Origin: a bacterium
Lineage (GTDB): Bacteria; UBP14; UBA6098; B30-G16
Length of the DNA stretch: 32,114 nt
Direction of reading: 5' to 3'
Assembly (NCBI GenBank): GCA_030613005.1
Contig: JAUWMV010000027.1
Span: 1 to 32,114, forward strand
This document shows, one piece after another, positions 1-8,800 of the stretch (position 1 is the stretch's first letter; each line of letters starts with the position of its first letter). Under the pieces are notes generated by a model that saw nothing but the letters and a program-made list of their open reading frames with translations, made no database searches and had not been told where the DNA came from. The translations under genes were made by a program, and so were the position numbers.

Positions 1-175
1 GCACGTGGATCCGGTCGATTACCCACCTAATCGATGGTTTCCAATAAATAGCTTCCAGAATTGCTCGGGCTGCGGATGGGGTAATTACGTCGTAGCTAAC
101 TCGTTCGACTTTCATCTCAGGACGAGTGAAACAAGCATAATCACCCCACACCCTGAGTTTAACGCCATAAGACAT
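1..175 (-). CDS. cas5: Cas5c/Cas5d, type I-C CRISPR-Cas (N-terminal 58 residues, cut by window edge)
   Basis: Read on the minus strand, an ATG at 175 opens a frame beginning [20 protein letters not shown], followed by [20 protein letters not shown] and a segment ending in RWVIDRIHV, where the window stops. The G-x-Y-A-x-F-T-R-P-E start and the [10 protein letters not shown]-x-I-L-E-A-I-x-W block are typical of the Cas5 subunit of type I-C (Dvulg). In that system Cas5 replaces Cas6 as the crRNA-processing endonuclease and stays bound to the crRNA 5' handle in Cascade. A near-perfect ribosome site AGGAGGTGAT lies just upstream (181-190). It sits 90 nt downstream of cas3 on the same strand, the usual I-C order cas3-cas5-cas8c-cas7. 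Only the N-terminus is visible, so the catalytic region cannot be judged. The assignment is firm from the motif plus context. Confidence 0.92.
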   Translation of the reverse strand, partial: MSYGVKLRVWGDYACFTRPEMKVERVSYDVITPSAARAILEAIYWKPSIRWVIDRIHV

Positions 176-265
176 AAATCATCACCTCCTTTTGATAAGT
201 GATAAGAATTTTAGGTAAGAGAATGATATTATACAAAGAAATGCTCGACATGTCATTTGCTTATT

Positions 266-2491
266 TTATACTATCGTTTTAGGATCGAATAGATCTGTAT
301 CAGATTGAAGACCAGTTTTACTGTTATAAGCATCTATTTTTGTCAGAATCCAATATCTTTTATTATGAAAATCTATTATTAATCCATTCTCTATTAGTTT
401 ATTGAATTCATAAAATCTTACATTCACTGAGAATTTCTGAGCTTCACGGGATAGTTCTCTTGAAGGATGATTGCTTTCCCTAAGTTTTTCAATGAATTCT
501 TCACCGTCTTTACCATAGGGAATAATAATTGATGTAGTATCATCCTCGATAATTCTGAAATCTTTACTTATATCCCTAAATGAGAATTTAATCTTACCAC
601 AACCTTCTTCAATTTTCTCCAAAATTCTCTTTTGATCAAGAGCCTCGCCTTTGGTCCAATACAAGTCTTTGAAGAATTCTTTAATGGATTCCAGAGAAAG
701 GACATCATCGTGATGTCGGAAAACAGTTTCAGCGGACTGAGCCGTCTGTCTAATGTGTCCAGGTGGAATTCCTTCCTCGGGCATAAAAACGAGGACTTCA
801 CCATGGCTTTTAAGTTTATTTTCCCGGTTGCACCTACCAGCAGCTTGTGCGATCGAGTCGATCCCTGCCATTGCTCGATAAACCACTGGGAAATCGATAT
901 CCACACCGGCTTCGATAAGTTGAGTGCTAATAACACGGCAAGGCTTTTTATGCTCGAGTTTCTTTCGGATATCGTCAAGGACTTCCTTTCTATGAACAGG
1001 GCACATAAGCGCACTGAGATGATAGTTCTCTTCACTTTCACCAAGAAGTTTATAGAGTTCTCGAGCTTGTTTTCTTGTATTAACAACACAAAGGACTTGG
1101 CGACGCTTCTTCAGATATTCTGCAAGTTCCTCGTTAGGGATTTCCTTAAGTTCATTTAATTTCGTTACATCCACGCGCTTAAGTTCGTTGTATAGTATTT
1201 CAGGCTCTGGAATTATTTCGATGACATTTTCCAATCCATTTATAAAACTATCAGAGATTGAAAGTGCAGGTTGTGTTGCTGTGCATAGAACAATCGATGT
1301 GTTATAATGCTCAACTAATTCCCGTAATGCTTCTAAGCATGGTCGAAGCATATTCACCGGCAGCATCTGCGCCTCATCGAGAATAACCACGCTATTCATA
1401 ATATTGTGCAATTTGCGACATCGCGAGGATCTGCAGCTGAAAAGTGACTCAAAGAACTGGACATTAGTGGTAACGATAAGAGGTGCATCCCAATTCTCGG
1501 CGCCAAGGGAAAACATATTATCCTCACTATCCTTATCCTCAACATTCCATTTTTTATCTTTTGGGTCAAAATTGCTATGATGTTCAAGAACAGCATCCTT
1601 CCCCATGCTTTCTCGGAAAACATTAGCATTTTGCTCGATTATGCTTGTGTAAGGAATGACATATATGATTCTTTCCTGATGGTTTCTTTTTGCGTGATTT
1701 ATTGCGAATGCCATGGAAGACAACGTTTTGCCACCACCAGTAGGAACTGTTAAGCTAAATAATCCTGTGCTGTTGTTTGCAACCCTGAGGCATTGTTCGA
1801 ATATTTCGGTACGTGTTATATTTATCTTCTCATCCGGGTGTTTATTATGTAATTCTTCCATTGCTTTATCGAATTTTGTTTTCATATCTTCTAATTCGGG
1901 AAAATTTTTTCGCATGTCAGTTTTTTTCGGAGTCATGAAAGACTCGGTATCGAGAAAATCCGCATCAACAAGGCATGAGTAAAGCATTCGGATGAAGAAC
2001 GAAACGCTGAATCCTGGATTCTTAGCATCCTTCAATGGCATAAAAGGTAAATCGTCAATATGCAATTCAGTTTTATTTTCATGAATTTCGGTTTTGTAAG
2101 CGGAATAATCCTTTATGGATTTTTTTAATCTTTCCTTAAGACAAGATTCCGAATCGGATGTCCAATCAGGTAAGCCAGCATGATGTCCCGCAATAATATA
2201 CGCTAGAATTTTTCCAATTTCGTTGCTGTATTCTCGATTTGCAAGTTGAGCTCCAGCGGTTGAGTGATCTACTTGGAACTTGGCTCCTCGAATTCTCTTT
2301 TGGAATTCAACGGAGAATTTTCCCACATCATGCAACAAACCACATACATATGCCCAATCTGACCATTTTGTTTTTTTTGTGCAGAATTGCTTTGCACGTT
2401 TTGCTGTTTTGAGAAGATGATCCTTTACAAGTTGTTCTTTATTGGACTTAGGTAATAAATGTGCGATGAATGAATCTGTGAAATTTGTCAT
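266..2491 (-). CDS. cas3: CRISPR-associated nuclease/helicase Cas3 (HD + DExD/H), type I-C
   Basis: This 741-residue protein carries both Cas3 activities in the standard order. The N-terminal HD nuclease domain shows H25, H54-D55 in LLHDVGKF, H76 and H103-H104 in AGHHAGLPDW. Further on, the segment SCLVDADFLDTE carries D178. The SF2 helicase part follows with Walker A TGGGKT (251-256), a DEAQ box (372-375), LCTATQP as motif III, and QAAGRCNRENK as motif VI. Cas3 is recruited by Cascade to the R-loop, unwinds DNA 3'-5' and degrades the non-target strand. The length fits I-C Cas3, and all key residues are present, so it should be active. The ATG at 2491 has GGAGG about 7 nt upstream. It is the first gene of the visible cas operon, with cas5 90 nt downstream, and a predicted promoter lies at 2526-2554. 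Confidence 0.97.
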   Translation of the reverse strand: MTNFTDSFIAHLLPKSNKEQLVKDHLLKTAKRAKQFCTKKTKWSDWAYVCGLLHDVGKFSVEFQKRIRGAKFQVDHSTAGAQLANREYSNEIGKILAYIIAGHHAGLPDWTSDSESCLKERLKKSIKDYSAYKTEIHENKTELHIDDLPFMPLKDAKNPGFSVSFFIRMLYSCLVDADFLDTESFMTPKKTDMRKNFPELEDMKTKFDKAMEELHNKHPDEKINITRTEIFEQCLRVANNSTGLFSLTVPTGGGKTLSSMAFAINHAKRNHQERIIYVIPYTSIIEQNANVFRESMGKDAVLEHHSNFDPKDKKWNVEDKDSEDNMFSLGAENWDAPLIVTTNVQFFESLFSCRSSRCRKLHNIMNSVVILDEAQMLPVNMLRPCLEALRELVEHYNTSIVLCTATQPALSISDSFINGLENVIEIIPEPEILYNELKRVDVTKLNELKEIPNEELAEYLKKRRQVLCVVNTRKQARELYKLLGESEENYHLSALMCPVHRKEVLDDIRKKLEHKKPCRVISTQLIEAGVDIDFPVVYRAMAGIDSIAQAAGRCNRENKLKSHGEVLVFMPEEGIPPGHIRQTAQSAETVFRHHDDVLSLESIKEFFKDLYWTKGEALDQKRILEKIEEGCGKIKFSFRDISKDFRIIEDDTTSIIIPYGKDGEEFIEKLRESNHPSRELSREAQKFSVNVRFYEFNKLIENGLIIDFHNKRYWILTKIDAYNSKTGLQSDTDLFDPKTIV

Positions 2492-2525
2492 TTTTCCCTC
2501 CTTTTTATTATATTGTTGAAACTAC

Positions 2526-2554
2526 AATATATTTTCTGAAGGAATATTTATCAA
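2526..2554 (-). promoter_or_regulatory. Predicted sigma70-type promoter of the cas operon
   Basis: On the minus strand TTGATA (2554-2549) and TATATT (2531-2526) are separated by exactly 17 nt. Transcription would start near 2519 and leave a leader of about 28 nt that contains the cas3 ribosome site. This is a match by eye in AT-rich DNA, so chance matches are possible. The correct spacing and position favour it. Confidence 0.5.
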
Positions 2555-2815
2555 AAGATAAATGGTTTTCATACAAATATGTGTTAATTCAAAGTTTAAA
2601 TATTAAAAAGAGATATTTGTTTAATTTCTCATAATTACAAGATAAAGAGCAAATATTAATACAATTATAGATACAAAATGTAAAGAAAGCAAACCAATAC
2701 AGGAATTCATTTTGAAAAATAATTCTGGGAACTGCTAAAAGATAAATATCCGGTATTACGTGATAACAAATAGGATACATGGCACTGGAGGTGGAGACTT
2801 TATAGTCTTCATTTA

Positions 2816-2856
2816 TGAATCCCAGTTAATCCGTTAATCTGCGTAATCCGCGGTTC
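2816..2856. repeat. Cluster of degenerate AATCC/AATCTG short repeats
   Basis: The stretch contains GAATCCCA, GTTAATCC, GTTAATCT, GCGTAATCC and GCGG in succession, that is AATC[C/T] repeated four times at 8-9 nt spacing. The composition differs sharply from the AT-rich flanks. Similar AATCTGCG/AATCCGCGG strings are, from memory, common as dispersed intergenic repeats in FCB-type genomes. No second copy is in this window. Confidence 0.5.
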
Positions 2857-2947
2857 AGACATATTTATTTCGCATTGCGCAAATCCATTTTATACCTTAT
2901 TTAAAAGTGTAAGTGGAGAAAAAGAAAAAAATCAAAAAGGAGAAAAA

Positions 2948-3412
2948 ATGGAAAGGATTGAATTGAGAATTGGTAGCTTTGAGTTGATTGCAGAAAGTGA
3001 AAGCAATCAATTGCCAACGCAATTTGCAAACATTCTTGAAGCAGTATTGAATAAATTTCCTGAAGCTGTTTTACACCCAAAAGAAGCTGCCAAAGTCGAA
3101 AGGAAAGAGAAAAGCGAATCACCAGCAGATACCGACAAGAAGAAATTCTCAGAGTTTTTGTCCGGATTCAAACCGCCTTCACCATCAGAAGAAATATTGG
3201 CTTTTGCGATTTGGTTTGATGATGATTTCAAAAAGGCTGATTACATAAATGCAATAAACGATGCTGGCATTTATAATGACACAAAGAAAAACAATTTCTT
3301 TGGTCTTGTGACAAATCTATGTACAACAAAAAAAGTTTTAAAAGTTACAAAGGGTGTATATAGAATACAACAGTTTGGGAAAGAATTCGTAAATAAAAAG
3401 AAGATGAAATAA
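2948..3412 (+). CDS. Small winged-helix-like protein, first gene of a putative three-gene defence/RM operon
   Basis: This 154-residue protein is not recognised as a named family. The ATG at 2948 has AAGGAG about 6 nt upstream. Residues 1-45 form a compact segment starting MERIELRIGSFELIAESE. Residues 46-66 are a charged lysine/glutamate-rich linker. Residues 80-150 look like a winged helix-turn-helix: EEILAFAIWF, then ADYINAINDAGI, then the recognition-helix-like FFGLVTNLCTTKKVLK and a wing KGVYRIQQFGKEFV. The same pattern occurs near the N-terminus of the next protein. The downstream ATG follows the stop codon after a single base, so the two genes are almost certainly translated together. 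No signal peptide or membrane segment is seen. A DNA-binding or adaptor role beside a methyltransferase-nuclease is inferred from context only. Confidence 0.75.
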   Translation: MERIELRIGSFELIAESESNQLPTQFANILEAVLNKFPEAVLHPKEAAKVERKEKSESPADTDKKKFSEFLSGFKPPSPSEEILAFAIWFDDDFKKADYINAINDAGIYNDTKKNNFFGLVTNLCTTKKVLKVTKGVYRIQQFGKEFVNKKKMK

Positions 3413-3413
3413 A

Positions 3414-4271
3414 ATGGATTTTGAAAAATTTGGTCAGCAATTCCCTAGATTTTCGGATTTGAGCATTCGGGATCAAATCCTCATAGTCGGATACTACTTA
3501 TATTATCAAGAAGGGAGGGAAAAATTCTTTATATCTGATGTAAGAGAAGTTTTGGATCAACATAGGATCGCATATTCTAATCTTGGTGGATATGTTAATT
3601 CGCTCCTTTCAAAAAAATATATCAAGCAACCAAGAAATGCTAAAAAGGGTGAATACCAAGTAACAACATCCCAAGGTGATAAACGAGTTGAAGAACTATA
3701 TCCAAAGGGACAAACATTTGCACCAATTCAACAGGATATCAACGAAATTATATCTATTATCGGTAATGAGGAATATAGAAAGTATTTGGAAGAAGCTGCT
3801 CGGTGTTTGAGTAATGATTGTTATCGTGCTTCCATAGTACTTGGTTGGTGCTCCGTTATATTCACAATCAATGAGAAGCTCAAGGAATTGAGATATAGTG
3901 TGATAACAAAAGCTTTGCTGGATATGAAAAAAGAATCAAAGAAACAACCATTTAAGTATTTCAACAAGAATCGGAAAGTCACAAATGATGATGAACTTTT
4001 TGAAATTTTTGATTCCGATAAGTTAATGATGATTTTATGGCTCAATATCATAGATAAACAACAATATGAAAGACTAATGAGTTGCTATAAATTAAGATGC
4101 CATGCTTCACATCCTGCTGACATAGAAATAGAAAAAGAAAATGCTCTTGGTTTCTTTCGTGATATAATCAATATGATTTTGAACAATCCTAAGTTTGCGG
4201 TAAAATCAAAAAAATCAAATTCGGTTTTTTCCGATTGGTTTTTTCCGAAAGGAAAAGCCTCGCGGTTTTAA
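3414..4271 (+). CDS. Winged-helix + HEPN-type protein with an R-x4-H motif (putative RNase/defence protein)
   Basis: This 285-residue protein starts 1 nt after the previous stop codon. Residues 18-95 resemble a winged helix (FFISDVREVLDQ, then YSNLGGYVNSLLSKKYIK and the wing KKGEYQVTTSQGDKRV), with the same N-x-L-x-x-K-K...G-Y pattern as its neighbour. Residues 115-260 are helical and HEPN-like: YLEEAARCLSNDCYRASIVL opens the fold, and LRCHASHPAD carries R228-x4-H233, the HEPN signature motif R-x4-6-H. Many HEPN proteins are metal-independent RNases in toxin-antitoxin, abortive-infection and CRISPR systems; others only bind. The fold call rests on motif and helix pattern, without a database match. 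It ends 1 nt before an ATG at 4273 that looks like a displaced methyltransferase start. No transmembrane segment is seen. Confidence 0.7.
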   Translation: MDFEKFGQQFPRFSDLSIRDQILIVGYYLYYQEGREKFFISDVREVLDQHRIAYSNLGGYVNSLLSKKYIKQPRNAKKGEYQVTTSQGDKRVEELYPKGQTFAPIQQDINEIISIIGNEEYRKYLEEAARCLSNDCYRASIVLGWCSVIFTINEKLKELRYSVITKALLDMKKESKKQPFKYFNKNRKVTNDDELFEIFDSDKLMMILWLNIIDKQQYERLMSCYKLRCHASHPADIEIEKENALGFFRDIINMILNNPKFAVKSKKSNSVFSDWFFPKGKASRF

Positions 4272-4272
4272 T

Positions 4273-4431
4273 ATGAACACCCTATACTTCTTTGACAACC
4301 CCCTTTACTCCGACTTTCGGTCGGGGAGTTTCCCCCAGAGGGGGACACCTTGTAAGGTTGAAGCGATTTGTATTGTCCCCCATTGGGGGAAAATGTCGAG
4401 CACAGCGAGACAAAAGGGGGATGCACAGTGA
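4273..4431 (+). pseudogene. Decayed or displaced start of the methyltransferase gene
   Basis: An ATG 1 nt after the stop of the HEPN-type gene opens a 52-codon frame beginning MNTLYFFDNP. The working methyltransferase contains TNTLYCGDNL near its start. The DNA at 4276-4302 and 4472-4498 matches at 20 of 27 positions, and six of nine aligned residues are identical (N-T-L-Y, D-N). Beyond residue 10 the frame runs into GC-rich repeat DNA and reads as nonsense until TGA at 4429-4431. The position repeats the 1-nt spacing seen between the two upstream genes. I read it as a fossil of the original start, pushed apart by repeat DNA. A chance match is less likely but possible. Confidence 0.55.
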
Positions 4432-4445
4432 GACAAAAGGGGGAT
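4299..4445. repeat. GC-rich hairpin/tandem-repeat element (REP- or MITE-like)
   Basis: The element is bounded by CCCCCTTT (4299-4306) and AAAGGGGG (4436-4443), which are inverted complements. Inside are two hairpins, CCCCCAGAGGGGG (4332-4344) and CCCCCATTGGGGG (4377-4389). The right end is a 23-nt tandem duplication (4400-4422 and 4423-4445) with one mismatch, C at 4406 against T at 4429. The block is far more GC-rich than its flanks. It has no transposase and looks like a non-autonomous dispersed element. It separates the decayed start at 4273 from the working methyltransferase start at 4457. Confidence 0.65.
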
Positions 4446-4456
4446 AAGGAATAAAC

Positions 4457-5716
4457 ATGAGCGATGACACTAACACTCTATACTGTGGTGACAACCTTGA
4501 AGTAATGAGAACTCTACCGGATGAGTTCGTCGATTTGATTTATCTCGACCCGCCATTCTTTTCCAATAGGCAGTATAATGTCATTTGGGGAGACGAAGCG
4601 GAAAAACGCTCATTTGAGGATAGATGGGATGGTGGTATTGAAACATATATTTCTTGGATGCAAGATAGATTATATGAAATGAGAAGAATGCTAAAACCAA
4701 CAGGTTCTATTTATCTTCATTGCGATTGGCATGCAAGCCATAGATTAAGAGTTTTGATGGATGAGATTTTTGGAGCGAAAGGCTTTCAAAATGAAATAAT
4801 CTGGTATTATAGAGGTGCGGGAATTTCAAAGAAGAGATATGGTCGAAGGCATGATACTATCCTGTTTTACACAAAAGGTAAAAACTGGGCATTTAATGCT
4901 GATGCTGTAAGGACACCATACGCTAAAGCTACTGTGGAAAGATTCAAACATTATATTGGAAATGTTAGAGATGGACATGATTTTGGGTTACAAGAACTCA
5001 ATCCAAAAGGTAAACATCCTGATGATGTATGGGAAATCTCAATAATTGCACCTTCCGCAAATGAGAGATGGGGTTATCCAACACAGAAACCAGAGAAACT
5101 TCTCGAGAGAATAATAAAGGCTTCTTCGAATCCCGGTGACCTCGTTATGGACCCGTTCTGCGGTTGTGGAACTACAATTGCAGTTGCTGAAAAACTAGGC
5201 AGAAATTGGATTGGAATAGAAATATCATACACTGCATGTGAACTTATGAAGCAAAGATTAATTCATGATTGTCATGCTGCAATCGATTCTTTTAAAATAA
5301 TCGGAATGCCAACAACAATTGATGACGCAAAAAAGCTGCAGCATTTCGATTTTCAGAATTGGATACTTAGAAAAAGCCACGCATTCGCGAATGTTCGAAA
5401 AACAGGAGACAAAGGAATAGATGGCTTTAGTTTCATGCATAAATATCCGATACAGGTAAAACAATCGGAGCATGTCGGACGCAATGTAGTCGACAATTTC
5501 AAAGCTGCACTCGACCGCGTGGGGCAAAAGACTGGTTTCATAGTTGCGTTTTCATTCGGTTCGGGCGCAAAAGGCGAAACTGCCCGTCTGAATCGAGATG
5601 AAGGATATTACATTGAACTCGTTACAGTTAATCAGATACTTGAAGGGCATACTTTGACAAAAGATGAACGAGGAAAGAAAGTTTTGACTGACCTTCCATT
5701 CAAAGATAATAAATAG
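4457..5716 (+). CDS. DNA methyltransferase (N6-A/N4-C type) fused to an Mrr-like PD-(D/E)xK nuclease domain
   Basis: The 419-residue protein opens with TNTLYCGDNLEV and has the catalytic motif IV DPPF at 31-34 before the SAM-binding motif I DPFCGCGTT at about 231-239, followed by RNWIGIEIS. That motif order is the beta-type arrangement of amino-methyltransferases. Residues about 285-400 form a second domain with KGIDGF, then YPIQVKQSEHVGR (a D...Q-x-K pattern) and a helix-rich end. This matches Mrr-type restriction endonuclease folds. One chain therefore appears to hold both modification and cleavage domains. TAAGGA lies about 6 nt before the ATG at 4457. It follows the winged-helix and HEPN-type genes, from which it is now separated by a repeat element. 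Function as a restriction-modification or defence enzyme is likely. The recognition site cannot be read. Confidence 0.92.
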   Translation: MSDDTNTLYCGDNLEVMRTLPDEFVDLIYLDPPFFSNRQYNVIWGDEAEKRSFEDRWDGGIETYISWMQDRLYEMRRMLKPTGSIYLHCDWHASHRLRVLMDEIFGAKGFQNEIIWYYRGAGISKKRYGRRHDTILFYTKGKNWAFNADAVRTPYAKATVERFKHYIGNVRDGHDFGLQELNPKGKHPDDVWEISIIAPSANERWGYPTQKPEKLLERIIKASSNPGDLVMDPFCGCGTTIAVAEKLGRNWIGIEISYTACELMKQRLIHDCHAAIDSFKIIGMPTTIDDAKKLQHFDFQNWILRKSHAFANVRKTGDKGIDGFSFMHKYPIQVKQSEHVGRNVVDNFKAALDRVGQKTGFIVAFSFGSGAKGETARLNRDEGYYIELVTVNQILEGHTLTKDERGKKVLTDLPFKDNK

Positions 5717-5765
5717 ATTTTTACAACTTTCTGTTATATCACTTGGAGAGTGCATTATCCAGAAA

Positions 5766-5787
5766 GGGCGAACACAATTGTCCGCCC
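5766..5787. terminator. Hairpin between convergent genes, possible bidirectional terminator or dispersed repeat
   Basis: GGGCGAACA (5766-5774) and TGTCCGCCC (5779-5787) form a 9-bp stem with one mismatch and a CAAT loop. It lies between the 3' ends of the methyltransferase gene (plus) and the large secreted-protein gene (minus). The T-tracts on either side are weak. GGGGCGAAC/GTCCGCCCC hairpins are also a common dispersed intergenic repeat in many genomes, which is an alternative reading. Confidence 0.5.
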
Positions 5788-5813
5788 CTAATGTATTCTT
5801 TACAATTACAATA

Positions 5814-8800
5814 TTATTTAACTAAAATAACTCTCGTTGTTTGAACAGCGTATTTTGTGGAAAGGCTTACAAAATATATTCCTGAGCTTTGATTTTGTGC
5901 GTTCCAATAAACACTGTGTTTACCCGGTTCGAGTTCCTCTTTCAAAAGTGTAGCCACTTTCTTACCTGCAATATCGCGTATGATTAAGGAGACAAGAGCT
6001 TTTCTTGGCAATGTGAAATCGATTCGTGTTGTTAGGTTAAACGGATTTGGGAATCCTGCGATAAGCTCAAAATCAGGTAGATTTATTTGTTTATAGGAAC
6101 CAATTTTGTATGTGCCTTTGCTTAAATAGAATTCACAGAAATCCGAGAGTTCATTAACAGAACCATCCAGTTCCTTAAGGAAAAGAATAACATTGTCCGG
6201 TAAATCGAATGATACTTTTGCGTCTGCGTTTAATTCCAGTTCCCATAACGGATTTTGTGCGATGTCTTTATTGAGGAATATTCGATTTCGTTTAAATGCA
6301 CCTGTAAAATTCAACTCCTCATCTGGAGGAGATGGAGGAATGGCTTGATCTGCATGGTCGAGGTCATCTCTGGCATCTTGCGACTGCCCGAAAATGAGCT
6401 CGATGTTCTCATTTAAACATTCGATGTTAACAGTTCCCAACCATTCTGGATATGCTGGAGGTATAATTTTACAAAAGCCCATACCTGATGGCACCGACCA
6501 CATTCCTTCGTTAAAGAAAAGTGCCCAGTAACCGATACCTGGATATAAATTATCAATCTCTGCAACGTATATTTCGGAAATCGGATCGTATTGGTAAAGC
6601 GGTGGAATCAAAAGACCTTCAGGTGACGAGCAAGCATCGGAAATCGGGATAGGTTCAAATAATGTACCAATCAAGTTCCAGCCTCTATATATTCGCTTTG
6701 CATATTTTTCAACTGGCAGTCCAGCAATTGGAAAAGTAGTATCATTTATATAGTAGACCCAATAACCATGTCCTTTGTCAAGAAGCGTGGGAGTATAGAA
6801 CGAACTTGTTAGCGGTTCGTATGTCCAAATGCCAAGCGACTTCTCGAAAACCTGTGATGGGGAATGATGTGTTGGCACAGCAGGCAATGAAATAAGGTTC
6901 CAACCGGTTTGAAGAGCGACATCCCATCGTTGTGGCGTTGGATGATGCCATAAAATCACGAGTGATTCGTATTCTGCAGTATCCCATAGAAATAGCGTTT
7001 CTCGCTTCATATCGACAAAACCGTTAAGGTCGAATTGACCTTCTGGGAGCATATTAGGATTCCAATGGACAATTGTGAGGCTTTCGGAGTCGGTTTTAAT
7101 GATCCATTTATTTGGCGTGGTTAAATCCTGTATACTTCTTTGAAGTCTTGTTATTGCAGGGAAAGCAGGATCATCTAACGTTACAAAAGCGTCAACTTCT
7201 CCCGGAACCGGATCGAGGCTTCTTATATCGATGAAAGGATCGTATAAGTCGGTAGTAGAGAAATCTCCGCCGATAGTTAGAACTCGAACACTATCGGACA
7301 TAATTCTGTCTATATGGATATTAAGTAGCCAAGGATAAATTCTCCATAAAACTATCAAGAAACCGGGGTCCCATGTTACAGGTGGGAATCCGTCGTTAAC
7401 AATTGCTGTGTCGATTATTATCGAGGTATAATCACCACCTTGTGCTCGACAGCTAACTAATCCCTTCAACCAAACGACTAAACCTGTATCTGGAACAATT
7501 AAAGCATCGTCGAATTCAACGTGAATCTGCCACATTTCTCCCGGAGTGATAATTGATAAGTATGCTGTATCATCCTCGGAAAGACTTCCTATACGATCAA
7601 CATCTATAGGATAAAATATCGATGTTTCTGTCGTAAACCATACATCGAGAGAATAAAACCTGCATAGACCGATACGGTCAATAAATAACGGGATGTATGC
7701 TGTGTCGCACGGGTAGAAACTTGTATCCCCAAACCATACATGACTTTCCCCAGAAAATAATGTGAAGTTCCAGCAGAAAATTTCCAGTTTATTGGGAGGA
7801 CAGTAATTATAATCCGGTGTATCGAATACATTCCTGATGCAGACCTTATAGTCACCTTCTCCCGGAATGGTCATACCATCAACAGAGTATGTCAAACTGT
7901 CAACCATAATTAGCGAATCGAATTCTACAGTGTCAGCATCATGAAGAATAAAAACATTTTCTTCATTAAACAGAGAGGTATTAACACCGGAGAAGTCATC
8001 GAACAATACGAAGGTAATCTCTAATTCACTTTCATCAGTGAGTGTTTCACCTTCAGCAGGAGTATGGGAGACAACCTCAGGAGGGAATAAATCAACGAAA
8101 AACTCGCATGGTGGTGTTGAGGATGCACAATGGTTTGTGTTTTCTATATAATCGATCCAAAAAACTATCGTGTCTGCATGATCCCATGGTGTTTTGGGAG
8201 TATAAAGTACGATTGTATCGACTATATCCACTTCGTCCGCATCGAATGAAAGTGTATCGTCATTAATTATTAATGTTGCACTGCTTTCGACAAATGTGCC
8301 ATATTGGCGATTAATTAATGTATATAAAAATCCTAGATTATCGCAGGTTGTTATACCTCCGCATGGTACAGGAATTTCTAATGCTATCTCAGGCGGACAT
8401 AATGAATGATATTGGGTGTCGTCTTCACCAAATGCACCTGAAGGTTCAAATACGAGTACGTTTAAATCGATCATTTCCTCACAAAAGATCGATTCAGGAT
8501 ACATGAATTCATAACAACAGGAATCTGTAGCGATTTCTTCAGCAATTGCAGTAACAAGAACCGTCCAATCGCTTGCATATAGATCGAACCACGCTCCACC
8601 AGTAGAATCGCCTAATTCGTAATATCCTTCATAATATTTACGCATTGTATCCTCAAAAGCGGAATATACGAACTCTCCATTTTCTGGTGTGACAGGAATG
8701 ACAATAATGCTTTCTGTTCTGCAAAAAGCAATAATGGAATCCAATCCAGCATCAGTTTCATCGTAAACAGGTGAACAGAAAATCGCACGAACGATAGGTC

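Larger units (their letters stand above)
2492..2947. other. Intergenic region between divergent cas3 and the winged-helix gene
   Basis: About 456 bp with no convincing gene. It holds the predicted cas promoter at its left end. The middle is very AT-rich (about 2555-2810), with a 63-codon hydrophobic minus-strand frame that has no ribosome site and is judged spurious. A run of degenerate AATCC-type repeats lies at 2816-2856, and an 8-bp palindrome TTGCGCAA at 2874-2881. No CRISPR repeats or leader-like array are visible. A promoter for the plus-strand operon must lie near 2870-2930, but no good -35/-10 pair was found. Confidence 0.6.

Noticed and set aside
5-202. Plus-strand 65-codon frame
   Set aside because: It lies antisense to the cas5 start, which has a strong ribosome site and family motifs.
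632-1159. 175-codon plus-strand frame inside cas3
   Set aside because: It is a shadow of the cas3 coding strand, with no ribosome site or family match.
2589-2780. 63-codon hydrophobic minus-strand frame upstream of cas3
   Set aside because: No ribosome site, AT-rich composition and no family pattern. It is better explained as non-coding DNA.
4282-4494. Minus-strand 70-codon frame across the repeat element
   Set aside because: It reads through hairpins and tandem repeats and overlaps the methyltransferase start, so it is not a gene.
1-5716. CRISPR array near the cas genes
   Set aside because: No regularly spaced repeats are present. The 23-nt duplication at 4400-4445 is directly tandem without spacers.
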